Source of the DNA: an uncultured Collinsella sp.
Lineage (GTDB): Bacteria; Actinomycetota; Coriobacteriia; Coriobacteriales; Coriobacteriaceae
Assembly: GCA_900758475.1 (NCBI GenBank)
Contig: CAAERQ010000007.1
Coordinates: 1 to 64,000 of the forward strand
Reading direction: 5' to 3'
DNA length: 64,000 bases
The position numbers and the translations under genes were made by a program. The notes below the pieces were generated by a model. The model made no database searches. It saw nothing but the letters and a program-made list of their open reading frames with translations, and had not been told where the DNA came from. This document shows positions 1-8,124 of the stretch, in pieces. Every line of letters begins with the position of its first letter. Position 1 is the first letter of the stretch.

Positions 1-14
1 ATTAAAAAATCATT
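1..14 (-). repeat. Partial REP-like palindrome (left half of a BIME-like pair), cut by window start
   Basis: The first 14 bases (ATTAAAAAATCATT) are the exact reverse complement of bases 23-36. They match the AT-rich end of the REP-like repeat found complete at 23-57 and flanking the RAYT gene at 17056-17975. The window therefore opens inside an inverted copy, separated from the next copy by the 8-base spacer AGGTACAC. Only the end is visible, so the rest of the copy is inferred. Confidence 0.7.
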
Positions 15-22
15 AGGTACAC

Positions 23-57
23 AATGATTTTTTAATCCCCGTCCCAGAAAAATCATC
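23..57 (+). repeat. REP-like repeat, complete copy
   Basis: A 35-base element that begins AATGATT, carries the core ATCCCCGTCCCAGAA and ends AATCATC. The ends form a short inverted repeat (AATGATT/AATCAT). Near-identical copies lie at 17056-17090 (reverse orientation) and 17941-17975 (forward), on either side of a RAYT-type transposase gene. This copy is 17 kb from that gene and pairs with the inverted fragment at 1-14 as a BIME-like doublet upstream of the first gene. Confidence 0.75.
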
Positions 58-165
58 CCTCAAAAGACTGTCCTGCGATGTTGAATTGGTGCCTTGCGCT
101 TGTGGGGCCGTGTCGATGTTATGCTCTAACCTCAATTGTTTGAATTGCTTCGGAAAGAGGATGCC

Positions 166-1320
166 GTGATCTGCCCGCATTGCCTAAAGACCATCGAGGA
201 CGGCGCCTCGTTCTGCCCCTATTGCAACGCATACGTTGGTCCTGGCGATGGCCCCGAGCATACCGAGTTTGTGTTCTGCGACGGCTGCGGCGCCCGTCTG
301 TCCCCGCATGACCGTACCTGTCCCAAGTGTGGACGCCCCGCGCCGGGCATCCTTTCCGAGGACGCGGCCGCATCCGACCTGGCCGCAGGCCGCACGGCCG
401 GCTTTCCGCGTCTGACGCAGGAGCAGATTGATACCGAGGTGCCCCACGCGCCGGCATCTGCCGCCGCGGTGCTCTCCGACGCAGCCGACCCCAACGAGAC
501 CTGCGTGCTGCCTGCCTTCGATAAGGACTTTGGCATCCCCAAGGTCGATATTCCCACGCCGGTGTCCCTGCGCGATGATGCCCAGCCCAAAAAGCAAAAG
601 TCCAAGCGCAAGGTTCACCCCGACGAGGATGCCTATCACAAGCACAAGCGCCATATCCCCAAACCGCTCATCGTCGTCGCGGTGCTCGCCGCCGTGTGCG
701 GTGGTGCCTATTGGTTTGTTACTGCCGATCCCATGGGCGTCATGCCTGGCTTCTACGACCAGTTTGGCCAGGCCGCCAAGACCACCTTCCCGTCGCGCCA
801 AAAGGGCGAGGCCACCGAGAAAGAGCCCAAGCAAGAGGATGCGTCCGAGGTCGTTCAGGAGGAGACCGTCTTAACCGACGACCAGCTCTACACCAAGCTC
901 GACGGCCTGTACCAGACCATCGTGTCGTACAGCGATGATGATCAGATCGGCGTGGTCATCGATTCGTTTAATAACGGCTATCTGCGCACACCGCTCTCCA
1001 CCCGCCAGGAGCTGTCGCAGAGCGCCTATGCCCTACGCGATCAGATTAAAAAGACCCAGGATGAGCTCAACAACCTTAAGGTTCAGGACGACACGGTCTA
1101 TGCGGAGGACATCGATCATCTCAAGCAGCTTGCCCAGTGGATGTACGAGCGTGTCGACGTGATCTGCCAGAGTTGGGATATCTCGCTGTCCATTCCCGAC
1201 GGCGAGTCGCTGAGCGCCCGTCAGAGCGAGATCCTGGCGCCCATCGCACAGGGCGGCAACAGCGCGCTTAACCAGTACGACGCCAACGTGAGCGCATGGA
1301 GGCCGCAGCAGCGTTCGTAA
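166..1320 (+). CDS. Double zinc-ribbon, single-pass membrane protein
   Basis: A 384-residue protein of unknown specific role. The N-terminus carries two zinc ribbons, with CxxC pairs at residues 3/6 and 17/20 and at 38/41 and 52/55. A low-complexity acidic linker follows, then a basic stretch and one hydrophobic segment near residues 165-186. The remaining ~195 residues would lie outside the membrane and are partly helical and charged. GTG at 166 is chosen because AAAGAGG lies 5 bases upstream; an in-frame TTG at 136 has no such site and would add 10 residues. Many Gram-positive zinc-ribbon membrane proteins share this layout, but their function is mostly unknown. No signature identifies a ligand. 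Confidence 0.75.
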   Translation: MICPHCLKTIEDGASFCPYCNAYVGPGDGPEHTEFVFCDGCGARLSPHDRTCPKCGRPAPGILSEDAAASDLAAGRTAGFPRLTQEQIDTEVPHAPASAAAVLSDAADPNETCVLPAFDKDFGIPKVDIPTPVSLRDDAQPKKQKSKRKVHPDEDAYHKHKRHIPKPLIVVAVLAAVCGGAYWFVTADPMGVMPGFYDQFGQAAKTTFPSRQKGEATEKEPKQEDASEVVQEETVLTDDQLYTKLDGLYQTIVSYSDDDQIGVVIDSFNNGYLRTPLSTRQELSQSAYALRDQIKKTQDELNNLKVQDDTVYAEDIDHLKQLAQWMYERVDVICQSWDISLSIPDGESLSARQSEILAPIAQGGNSALNQYDANVSAWRPQQRS

Positions 1321-1356
1321 TTTGTTGCCCTCCGGCGGCATAACCTGCGTGCGCAA

Positions 1357-1386
1357 TTGATGGAAGCCCGTGCTTATTGCTACAAT
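1357..1386 (+). promoter_or_regulatory. Sigma70-type promoter of the cyclophilin gene
   Basis: TTGATG at 1357-1362 and TACAAT at 1381-1386 are separated by 18 bases and lie 40 bases upstream of the ATG at 1426. No experimental start site is implied. Confidence 0.55.
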
Positions 1387-1425
1387 TCGTACAAATATGC
1401 TTTAAACGCACGAGGAAGGAACCAC

Positions 1426-1968
1426 ATGTTTGGTTTTAAGAAAGAGCTCTATACGCCCGAGTACCAGCTCGTCGGTGACGAGTGCGCGGTGATCGAGACG
1501 TCGAAGGGCACCATCAAGGTCAAGTTTGACGGTGAGGGCGCCCCCATCCATGTGGCGAACTTTTGCGAGCTTTCCACGATGGGCTTCTATGACGGCCTTA
1601 AGTTCCATCGCTATGTGCCCGGCTTTGTGATCCAGGGCGGCGACCCCAATACCCGCGATATGTCCGGCGCCGACGTCGCTGCCGGCCTTGAGGGTCCCGA
1701 CGGCATGCCCGGTACCGGCGGCCCCGGCTACTGCATCAAGGGCGAGTTTGCCACCAATCCGCGCAACAGCCATGTTGACGGCGCGCTTGCCATGGCCCGC
1801 TCCATGGATCCCGATTCCGCGGGCTCGCAGTTCTACTTCTGCCTGGGTGCCCAGCACAACCTCGACTCCGGCTACACCGTCTTTGGCACCACGGTCGAGG
1901 GCCTCGACGTCATCTCGCAGCTGCGCGCCGGCGACGAGATCGTTCATGTCGAGATCGTTCACGAGTAA
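1426..1968 (+). CDS. Peptidyl-prolyl cis-trans isomerase, cyclophilin type
   Basis: A 180-residue cyclophilin, predicted to catalyse proline isomerisation in the cytoplasm; no signal peptide is seen. Family signatures are visible in order: the KFHRYVPGFVIQGGD segment (the FHR...QGGD active-site strand), the GSQFYFCLG segment (family F/QFF motif) and a C-terminal VFGTTVEGLDVI. ATG at 1426 is preferred over the upstream in-frame ATG at 1357 because AGGAAGGA (1412-1419) is 6 bases upstream and the extra 23 residues do not resemble the family. The insertion between QGGD and the QFYF segment is slightly longer than in minimal bacterial cyclophilins. It lies 11 bases before the TPR gene and is probably co-transcribed with it. 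Confidence 0.93.
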   Translation: MFGFKKELYTPEYQLVGDECAVIETSKGTIKVKFDGEGAPIHVANFCELSTMGFYDGLKFHRYVPGFVIQGGDPNTRDMSGADVAAGLEGPDGMPGTGGPGYCIKGEFATNPRNSHVDGALAMARSMDPDSAGSQFYFCLGAQHNLDSGYTVFGTTVEGLDVISQLRAGDEIVHVEIVHE

Positions 1969-1979
1969 AGGGGACTTCC

Positions 1980-3275
1980 TTGAATAGCCAGCTGATCCAA
2001 CAGGGCCGCGCCGCTTATCGCGCGGGTGATTTTTCCGCTGCCGCCCAGATGCTTGGCGCGGCAAAGACTCCCAACGAGATCATGGGTGAGGCCGACCACC
2101 TGCGCGGCAACGCCTTGATGCATCTTGGCATGTACGCCGAGGCCGCCGAGGCCTACGCCGCCGCCCTCAACGACGGCGCCTATGGCAAGCGCGGCGCCCT
2201 GCTCACCAACCGCGGCAAGGCACTCGCCGCGGTGGGCGACTACACCACGGCTGCCCAGGCGTTCTCTGCAGCTACTCAGGACGCTTCCTACGCCACGCCT
2301 TTTAAGGCCTACCTGGGTCTGGGCAATGCGCTGTTCCAGTCGGGCGACTATGCCAACGCCGGCACTGCCTTCCGTCAGGCTGCCATCGACGGCGCCAACC
2401 CGGCTCCTGCCGCCGCCCTCGGTGATCTGGGCCGATGCTTCATCAAGCTCGGCCGCCCCGCGGACGCCGTTGAGACCTACCGCACGGCTATCGACTTTGC
2501 CGGCCCGCGCGACGATACGCGCGCCCTCAACGCCGGCATGGGCCAAGCGCTTTCCGCCGCCGGCCGTCCCTCCGATGCGCTCGATGCCTTTAACGCCGCT
2601 ACCGCCGATGGCATCTACCAGCTTACGTCTGAGCAGGCCGACGAGCTTGCCCGCGTGCACGACTCGCTCGCCGCGCTTTCGGCCCAGACGGCCATGTCCA
2701 CGGCTCCGGCTCCCGCGATGGACGCTCCCGCTGTCGACCCGCTCGATCCCACGGGCGCGACCGGTCAGTTTATGCCCGACCCCTCTGACACCGGCTTCTT
2801 TACGCTGTCTGAGTCCGAGATGGTCCAGCAGGACCGCAAACAGGCCAAGGTTCGTCGTCGCCACCGCCACACGGGTCTTAAGATCTTCCTGGTGCTGCTT
2901 CTGCTCATCGTGATCGCTGCCGGCGGTCTTGGCTATGCTTATACGCGCGGCATGGGCTACCCCTCGCAGGAGTCCGTCATCACCGACCTGTTCCAGGCTG
3001 CCGGCGACGGCGATACCGCCAAGGCCGAGTCCTGCCTGGCCTCGAGCCTGTCCGAGGACGCCAAGGCGATGATCATCTCCTCGATCCCGCAGGGCGCCAC
3101 CGTCTCCATCGAGGGTATGGATCAGTCCATGACCGAGACCACCGCCAAGGTGAAGGCTTCGCTGTCCAAGGGCGGCGAGCAGGAGTACACCGTTAAATTC
3201 GTGCGCTCCGACAACCATATCGGTTGGGCCGTTTCCTCCTTCGACATCGATTTTTCGGCCGCTGACAACCAGTAG
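1980..3275 (+). CDS. TPR-repeat membrane protein with extracytoplasmic C-terminal domain
   Basis: A 431-residue protein. Residues 1-220 form a helical tetratricopeptide array (recurring AxxxYxxAL / GNALxxxGDYxxA patterns), suited to protein-protein contacts in the cytoplasm. A basic stretch (KVRRRHRH) precedes one transmembrane helix at about 300-320, followed by a ~105-residue C-terminal domain that resembles DUF4878-type lipocalin-fold modules. TTG at 1980 is supported by AAAGGGGA 7 bases upstream. The orientation (TPR inside, small domain outside) parallels the zinc-ribbon protein two genes upstream. The partner is unknown; a role beside the adjacent elongation cluster is only inference. 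Confidence 0.8.
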   Translation: MNSQLIQQGRAAYRAGDFSAAAQMLGAAKTPNEIMGEADHLRGNALMHLGMYAEAAEAYAAALNDGAYGKRGALLTNRGKALAAVGDYTTAAQAFSAATQDASYATPFKAYLGLGNALFQSGDYANAGTAFRQAAIDGANPAPAAALGDLGRCFIKLGRPADAVETYRTAIDFAGPRDDTRALNAGMGQALSAAGRPSDALDAFNAATADGIYQLTSEQADELARVHDSLAALSAQTAMSTAPAPAMDAPAVDPLDPTGATGQFMPDPSDTGFFTLSESEMVQQDRKQAKVRRRHRHTGLKIFLVLLLLIVIAAGGLGYAYTRGMGYPSQESVITDLFQAAGDGDTAKAESCLASSLSEDAKAMIISSIPQGATVSIEGMDQSMTETTAKVKASLSKGGEQEYTVKFVRSDNHIGWAVSSFDIDFSAADNQ

Positions 3276-3298
3276 TGACCTTATGAGATTTGGCTCTG

Positions 3299-3329
3299 CC
3301 CGGCGCTTCACCGCAAGTGAGGTGCCGGG
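3299..3329 (+). terminator. Strong hairpin between TPR gene and mreB
   Basis: Bases 3299-3311 and 3317-3329 can pair over 13 positions with two G-U wobbles and a 5-base loop (CGCAA). There is no T-tract, so it may be an imperfect terminator or an mRNA-stabilising structure. A TATGAT box at 3340-3345 just downstream could be the -10 of an mreB promoter, without a clear -35. Confidence 0.45.
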
Positions 3330-3390
3330 CTTGCGCTAGTATGATGGGCTAGTAGTTTTCCAGCAATCATCCAACACATCAGGAGTTGCG

Positions 3391-4434
3391 TTGTTTTCTT
3401 TGATGGATATGTTCTTCGGTAGCTATGCGGGCGATCTCGCCATCGACCTCGGCACCGCCAATACGCTCGTCTCCGTGCGCGGCAAGGGCATCGTCATCCG
3501 CGAGCCCTCCGTTGTCGCTATCGACAAGAACGACGAGCGCATCCTGGCAGTCGGCATCGAGGCCAAGCGTATGCTCGGCCGTACGCCCGGCAACATCGTG
3601 GCCGTTCGTCCCCTTAAGGACGGCGTTATCGCCGACTTCGATGTCACCGAGGCCATGCTTCGCTACTTTATCGACAAGGCTTCCGAGAAGCGCTATCCGT
3701 GGACTCCGCGTCCGCGCGTCGTCGTCTGCGTTCCCTCCGGCGTCACGTCGGTCGAGAAGCGCGCCGTCTTTGAGGCCACGATCCAGGCGGGCGCTCGCCA
3801 GGCCTATCTGATCGAGGAGCCCATGGCGGCTGCCATTGGCGCCGACTTGCCCGTCGAGGAGCCCACGGGCTCCATGGTCATCGATATCGGCGGCGGCACC
3901 ACCGAGGTCGCCGTTATCGCTATGGGCGGTATCGTCGTGTCGCAGTCCATCCGCATTGCCGGCGACGAGTTCGACCAGGCTATCCTCACCCATGTTCGCG
4001 ATGCCTACAACCTGGCCATCGGCGAGCGCACGGCCGAGGACATCAAGATCAAGGTCGGCTCCGCCGTGCCGCTCAAGGATGAGCTCGACGTCGAGGTCAA
4101 CGGACGCGACGTTATCACGGGTCTGCCCAAGACCGTGCGCATCGAGAGCGAGGAGATTCGTCGCGCGCTTAACAAGCCGCTCGACGAGATGGCCAAGGCC
4201 GTTAAGGACGCTCTGGACGCTACGCCGCCCGATCTTGCCTCGGACCTTATGTACTACGGCATTCTGCTGACCGGCGGCGGTGCGCTGCTGCGCGGCCTCG
4301 ACGTGCGCCTGCGCGACGAGACCGGCGTTTCGGTCAACGTCAGCCCCACGGCGCTCGATAACGTCGTAAACGGCTGCGCCCGCGTGCTCGAGGCCAACGC
4401 CTTTGACGGTGGCTTCGTCCAAACCAATGCTTAA
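3391..4434 (+). CDS. mreB: Rod shape-determining protein MreB
   Basis: A 347-residue bacterial actin homologue that forms membrane-associated filaments guiding lateral wall synthesis. Phosphate-1 motif DLGTANTLV begins at residue 19, phosphate-2 motif DIGGGTTEVAVI near 164, and the LTGGGALLRGL adenosine motif lies in the C-terminal third. TTG at 3391 is chosen because AGGAG is 5 bases upstream; the ATG 12 bases further on is badly spaced. The N-terminus MFSLMDMFFG is amphipathic, as expected for direct membrane binding. It heads the mreBCD-PBP2-rodA cluster, whose genes follow with gaps of 5-21 bases. Confidence 0.97.
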   Translation: MFSLMDMFFGSYAGDLAIDLGTANTLVSVRGKGIVIREPSVVAIDKNDERILAVGIEAKRMLGRTPGNIVAVRPLKDGVIADFDVTEAMLRYFIDKASEKRYPWTPRPRVVVCVPSGVTSVEKRAVFEATIQAGARQAYLIEEPMAAAIGADLPVEEPTGSMVIDIGGGTTEVAVIAMGGIVVSQSIRIAGDEFDQAILTHVRDAYNLAIGERTAEDIKIKVGSAVPLKDELDVEVNGRDVITGLPKTVRIESEEIRRALNKPLDEMAKAVKDALDATPPDLASDLMYYGILLTGGGALLRGLDVRLRDETGVSVNVSPTALDNVVNGCARVLEANAFDGGFVQTNA

Positions 4435-4455
4435 TTTCCAAAAGGTGGATTCCAT

Positions 4456-5454
4456 TTGGCACGATCTTCGGGTTTCTCTCCAAATCTGAATACCAAGCGA
4501 CAATCAACGGGTATGCGCCCGTTGATTGTTTTCAGCCTGATTTCGGTGTTGCTGCTCACCTTTTATATCCGTGAGGGCGAGGCCGGGCCGATTCATGCCG
4601 TGCGCTCGGGCGTGACGACGATTACCTCGCCGGTACGCTTTTTGGGCTCGGCTGTGGCGGCTCCCTTCAACGCGATCGGCAACGTGTTTTCCAACCTCAC
4701 GGCTTCGCAGGAGTCGCTCGATGACCTCAAGAAACAAAACGAGGTGCTGACCTCTAAGGTCGCCGAGCTTTCCGAGGCTCAAAAGACTGCCGAGCGCCTG
4801 GAGGGCCTGGTCGGGCTGCAATCGACCTACAACCTTAAGTCGACCGCCGCTCGTATTGTCGGTGCGTCGGGCGATGCCTGGACCTCGACCGTTACCATCG
4901 ACAAAGGCTCTGCCAACGGCCTTACCATCAACATGCCCGTGACGAGTTCTGCCGGTGTTATCGGCCAGATTATCGAGGTATCGGCCAAGACCTCTACCGT
5001 GCGCCTGATTGGCGACGAGAACTCGGGCGTGTCCGCCATGGTGCAGGATACGCGCGCCCAGGGTATGCTGCAGGGCCAGCCCGATGGTTCCTTGCGCCTT
5101 GAGTACGTGAGTGTTGACTCCGACGTCAAAGTTGGCGACATCATCGTGACCTCTGGCATTGGCGGCGTGTTCCCCAAGGGCCTGCCGCTCGGCACTGTTT
5201 CCTCGGTGGAGAAGTCGGCCAACGATGTGTATTACACCATCGTGGTGCGCGCTCAGACCACGGCCGAGAACAACGAGGAAGTGCTCGTCATTACCTCGTT
5301 GACCGACGAGCAGTCGGCCTCGGACGAGGACGTGAGCACGGCCAACAGCACGCCGCAGGGAACGTCGCGCGATGCTGCGACCAAGACGAAGGACAAGAGT
5401 TCGGATGACAGTTCCGACACGTCCGAGACGACCGATTCCGGCTCGAGCGAATAG
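4456..5454 (+). CDS. mreC: Rod shape-determining protein MreC
   Basis: A 332-residue bitopic membrane protein of the elongasome, thought to activate PBP2 outside the membrane. One transmembrane helix at about 21-38 is followed by a coiled coil near residues 75-115 and the two-beta-barrel MreC domain (about 120-275). The last ~50 residues are a Ser/Thr/Asp/Lys-rich tail of low complexity, probably disordered, longer than in many MreC proteins. TTG at 4456 has AAAGGTGG upstream. Confidence 0.95.
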   Translation: MARSSGFSPNLNTKRQSTGMRPLIVFSLISVLLLTFYIREGEAGPIHAVRSGVTTITSPVRFLGSAVAAPFNAIGNVFSNLTASQESLDDLKKQNEVLTSKVAELSEAQKTAERLEGLVGLQSTYNLKSTAARIVGASGDAWTSTVTIDKGSANGLTINMPVTSSAGVIGQIIEVSAKTSTVRLIGDENSGVSAMVQDTRAQGMLQGQPDGSLRLEYVSVDSDVKVGDIIVTSGIGGVFPKGLPLGTVSSVEKSANDVYYTIVVRAQTTAENNEEVLVITSLTDEQSASDEDVSTANSTPQGTSRDAATKTKDKSSDDSSDTSETTDSGSSE

Positions 5455-5459
5455 GGGGC

Positions 5460-6032
5460 ATGTCCATGGATCTACACGAGCAGGGGGCGAGCTCCCGCAC
5501 GTTTGTAATCGCCGCCATTGTGTGCGTGCTGCTGCAGGCAGGCCTGGCGCCGCAGATTTCCATCGCGGGCGGTCGCGTCAACTTTATGATCATCCTGGTG
5601 TGTCTGAGTGTGTTCTCGGGCGATCCCACGCGGGCTGTCGTCTGTGGTTTTTGCAGCGGCCTGTTCTATGATCTTTCCGCCGCCGTTCCGGTGGGCGTTA
5701 TGTCGCTGCTGCTGACGGTGGGCAGTTTTGCCCTGGTGCATAGCGCGGCCGGTCAGACAGGCGGCTCCCCGAGCGCACGCGGTATTACCGTGGGCGCCTT
5801 CGCGCTTGCCATCAACGTGGTCTACAGCATCATCTTGCTGTTTATGGGTCTGGAGACGAGCTTTGTGGTGGCTGTTTTTGGCCATGCGCTGCCGTCTTCG
5901 ATCCTGACGGGTCTGGTTGCCATTCCGTTTTTGATGTCCGGTGTCGTGCCGCAGTCCGGTTACGGATTTTCCGCACGCGGTGGTCATCAGACGGGCATGT
6001 GCTTTAAGCCCAAGACCCGCAAACTCAAATAG
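5460..6032 (+). CDS. mreD: Rod shape-determining protein MreD
   Basis: A 190-residue polytopic membrane protein with about five hydrophobic segments, the usual size and layout for MreD. The sequence itself is poorly conserved in the family, so the call leans on position between mreC and the PBP2 gene. It begins 5 bases after mreC behind AGGGGGC; ATG at 5466 is an alternative start. It is predicted to join MreC, PBP2 and RodA in the elongation complex. Confidence 0.9.
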   Translation: MSMDLHEQGASSRTFVIAAIVCVLLQAGLAPQISIAGGRVNFMIILVCLSVFSGDPTRAVVCGFCSGLFYDLSAAVPVGVMSLLLTVGSFALVHSAAGQTGGSPSARGITVGAFALAINVVYSIILLFMGLETSFVVAVFGHALPSSILTGLVAIPFLMSGVVPQSGYGFSARGGHQTGMCFKPKTRKLK

Positions 6033-6045
6033 GGGAGGCCTGTAG

Positions 6046-8115
6046 ATGTCTTCCCAGATGACGGTTATCATCGCCGGTATCGTGCTGGTCGTGGCCATTG
6101 TGGTCGCGCTGGTCATCATGCGCCGCGGCGATTCCCGTTTTACCTACGATACGCAGCATGGAACGGCCCCGCGCGCCACCGAGGGCGAGGGCAATACCGC
6201 CGCGACCGCCTTCAAGGGTCGCTTCTCCATCCTCACCGCCGGCGTGGGCGCGATGTTTGCCGCACTCGCCGTCAAGCTGTGGGGCATGCAGATGGTCTCG
6301 TCGGACTACTACGACAAGCAGGCCAAGAGCAACCAGACCCGTACCGTCACCACGCCGGCTGTGCGCGGGCGAATCCTTGATCGCAATGGCGTGGCACTTG
6401 TGCAAAACCGTCCCTCACTTGCCGTTGTCGCCTATCGCGACCTGGCCGATGACACCGTGCTGGTGCATCACCTCGCGAATGTGCTCGGCATGCCCTACGT
6501 CGCGGTTTTGCGCAACATTCAGGACAATTCCGAGGGCGCCCAGAGCCTGCATACCATCGCAACGGACGTGCGCCGCTCCACGGTTGCCTATATCAAGGAG
6601 CATGCCGGCGAGTTCCCGGGTGTGAAGATCGCCGAGCGCACCGAGCGCCAGTACCCGTACGGCGAGACGGCCTGTCACATTTTGGGCTATACCGGCACCA
6701 TTACCTCCGAGCAGCTCGAGGCGCAGAACAAGAAAGCTTCGGGCGATAACGATAGCGCCGCCGGTCAGATTACATACCAGTCGGGTGATATCGTGGGCCA
6801 GGCGGGCGTCGAGAGCTACTACGAGAACTTGCTGCAGGGAATTCGTGGCGAGCAGACGGTGAAGGTCGATGCCTCGGGCAATGTGACCGGTCAGGCCGGC
6901 GCCGTGCCCGCCAAGGCCGGCTCCGACATCAAGCTCACGCTTGACCTCAAGATTCAGCAAGCCTGCGAGACGGCGCTTGCAAGTGCCATTGAGCTCGCTA
7001 AGACCACAGGCCACAGCGACGCCGGCAACGGTGCCGTGGTGTGCCTCGACCCCAATAACGGCGAGATTCTGGGCATGGCCAGCGAGCCCAAGTTCGATCC
7101 TTCGGTGTTCATCGGCGGCGTCTCCAACGACGTGTGGACTGAGCTCAACGATGACGAGGGTTCGCATCCGCTGCTCAACCGTGCCATTAGCGGCCAGTAC
7201 ATGTCCGCCTCGACCATTAAGCCGCTCTCGGCGCTGGCCGGTCTTGAGTTTGGAACCTACACTTCAACGCAGACAACCAACTGCACCGGCTATTGGACGG
7301 GTCTGGGCAAGTCGTGGGGCAAGCGTTGCTGGCTTCAATCCGGACATGGTGTCATGACGCTACAGTCGGGTATCGCCAATTCCTGCGACCCCGTGTTCTA
7401 CGACATGGGCAAGGCGTTCTTTTATGACGAGCAACATCCCGAGGGCCTGCAGGAGGTCTTTCGTCGCTGGGGCCTGGGCAAGACCTGCGGCATCGACCTG
7501 CCGAGTGAGGGCACGGGCCGTATTCCCGATGCCGAGTGGAAAGAGTCTTACTTTACCGACGCATCTGCCGAGGACCGCAAGTGGAATGCCGGCGATATGA
7601 CCAACATTGCCATCGGCCAGGGCGACATCCTGGTGACGCCCCTGCAGATGGCGTGCGCCTATATGGGTCTTGCCAACGGCGGCAAACAGTACGTGCCTCA
7701 CGTGTTTTTGTCAGCCGTGTCGCGCGATGGCGACGGCGATGCCTATAAATACAACGGCAAGGGCAAGAAGAAGCGCCTGGAGGCCAAGATCAACAGCGAT
7801 TCGGATTTGGCTCTTGTCCGCAACGGCATGCACGATGTGATTTACTCCGCGTCGACTTCGACCGCCGCGCACTTTAACTCCCTGACCCCTACGGTCTACG
7901 GCAAGTCCGGCACGGGCGAGAAGAGCGGCGAGGACGATTACGCGTGGTTTTGCGCCTACGCGCCGGCCGATGACCCTAAGTACGTGATTGCCACTATCTT
8001 GGAGCAGGGCGGTGGCGGCTCCGATACCGCGTTGCACGTCGTGCGCGATGTCCTCGGTGCGATTTATGACGAGCCCGACACGTCGACGGCCACGGGCGAT
8101 TCCTCGGTTCGATAG
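6046..8115 (+). CDS. mrdA: Penicillin-binding protein 2 (class B transpeptidase of elongation)
   Basis: A 689-residue class B PBP that cross-links peptidoglycan with RodA. It has a hydrophobic N-terminal segment (about 4-25), a second hydrophobic stretch near 65-80, a PBP-dimer domain (about 95-280, including GRILDRNG) and a transpeptidase domain. The active-site motifs are visible: STIK at 389-392 (Ser389 nucleophile), SCD at 446-448 in the SxN/SxD position, and KSGTG at 620-624. Two N-terminal hydrophobic segments are unusual for a bitopic protein; only one may span the membrane. The gene lies 13 bases after mreD and 9 before rodA. Confidence 0.94.
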   Translation: MSSQMTVIIAGIVLVVAIVVALVIMRRGDSRFTYDTQHGTAPRATEGEGNTAATAFKGRFSILTAGVGAMFAALAVKLWGMQMVSSDYYDKQAKSNQTRTVTTPAVRGRILDRNGVALVQNRPSLAVVAYRDLADDTVLVHHLANVLGMPYVAVLRNIQDNSEGAQSLHTIATDVRRSTVAYIKEHAGEFPGVKIAERTERQYPYGETACHILGYTGTITSEQLEAQNKKASGDNDSAAGQITYQSGDIVGQAGVESYYENLLQGIRGEQTVKVDASGNVTGQAGAVPAKAGSDIKLTLDLKIQQACETALASAIELAKTTGHSDAGNGAVVCLDPNNGEILGMASEPKFDPSVFIGGVSNDVWTELNDDEGSHPLLNRAISGQYMSASTIKPLSALAGLEFGTYTSTQTTNCTGYWTGLGKSWGKRCWLQSGHGVMTLQSGIANSCDPVFYDMGKAFFYDEQHPEGLQEVFRRWGLGKTCGIDLPSEGTGRIPDAEWKESYFTDASAEDRKWNAGDMTNIAIGQGDILVTPLQMACAYMGLANGGKQYVPHVFLSAVSRDGDGDAYKYNGKGKKKRLEAKINSDSDLALVRNGMHDVIYSASTSTAAHFNSLTPTVYGKSGTGEKSGEDDYAWFCAYAPADDPKYVIATILEQGGGGSDTALHVVRDVLGAIYDEPDTSTATGDSSVR

Positions 8116-8124
8116 GAGGTTGCG

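Noticed and set aside
7381..7389. Apparent loss of the SxN motif in PBP2 (SCD instead)
   Set aside because: Elongation-type class B PBPs commonly have Asp at this place (SxD, as in E. coli PBP2), so this is not a defect.
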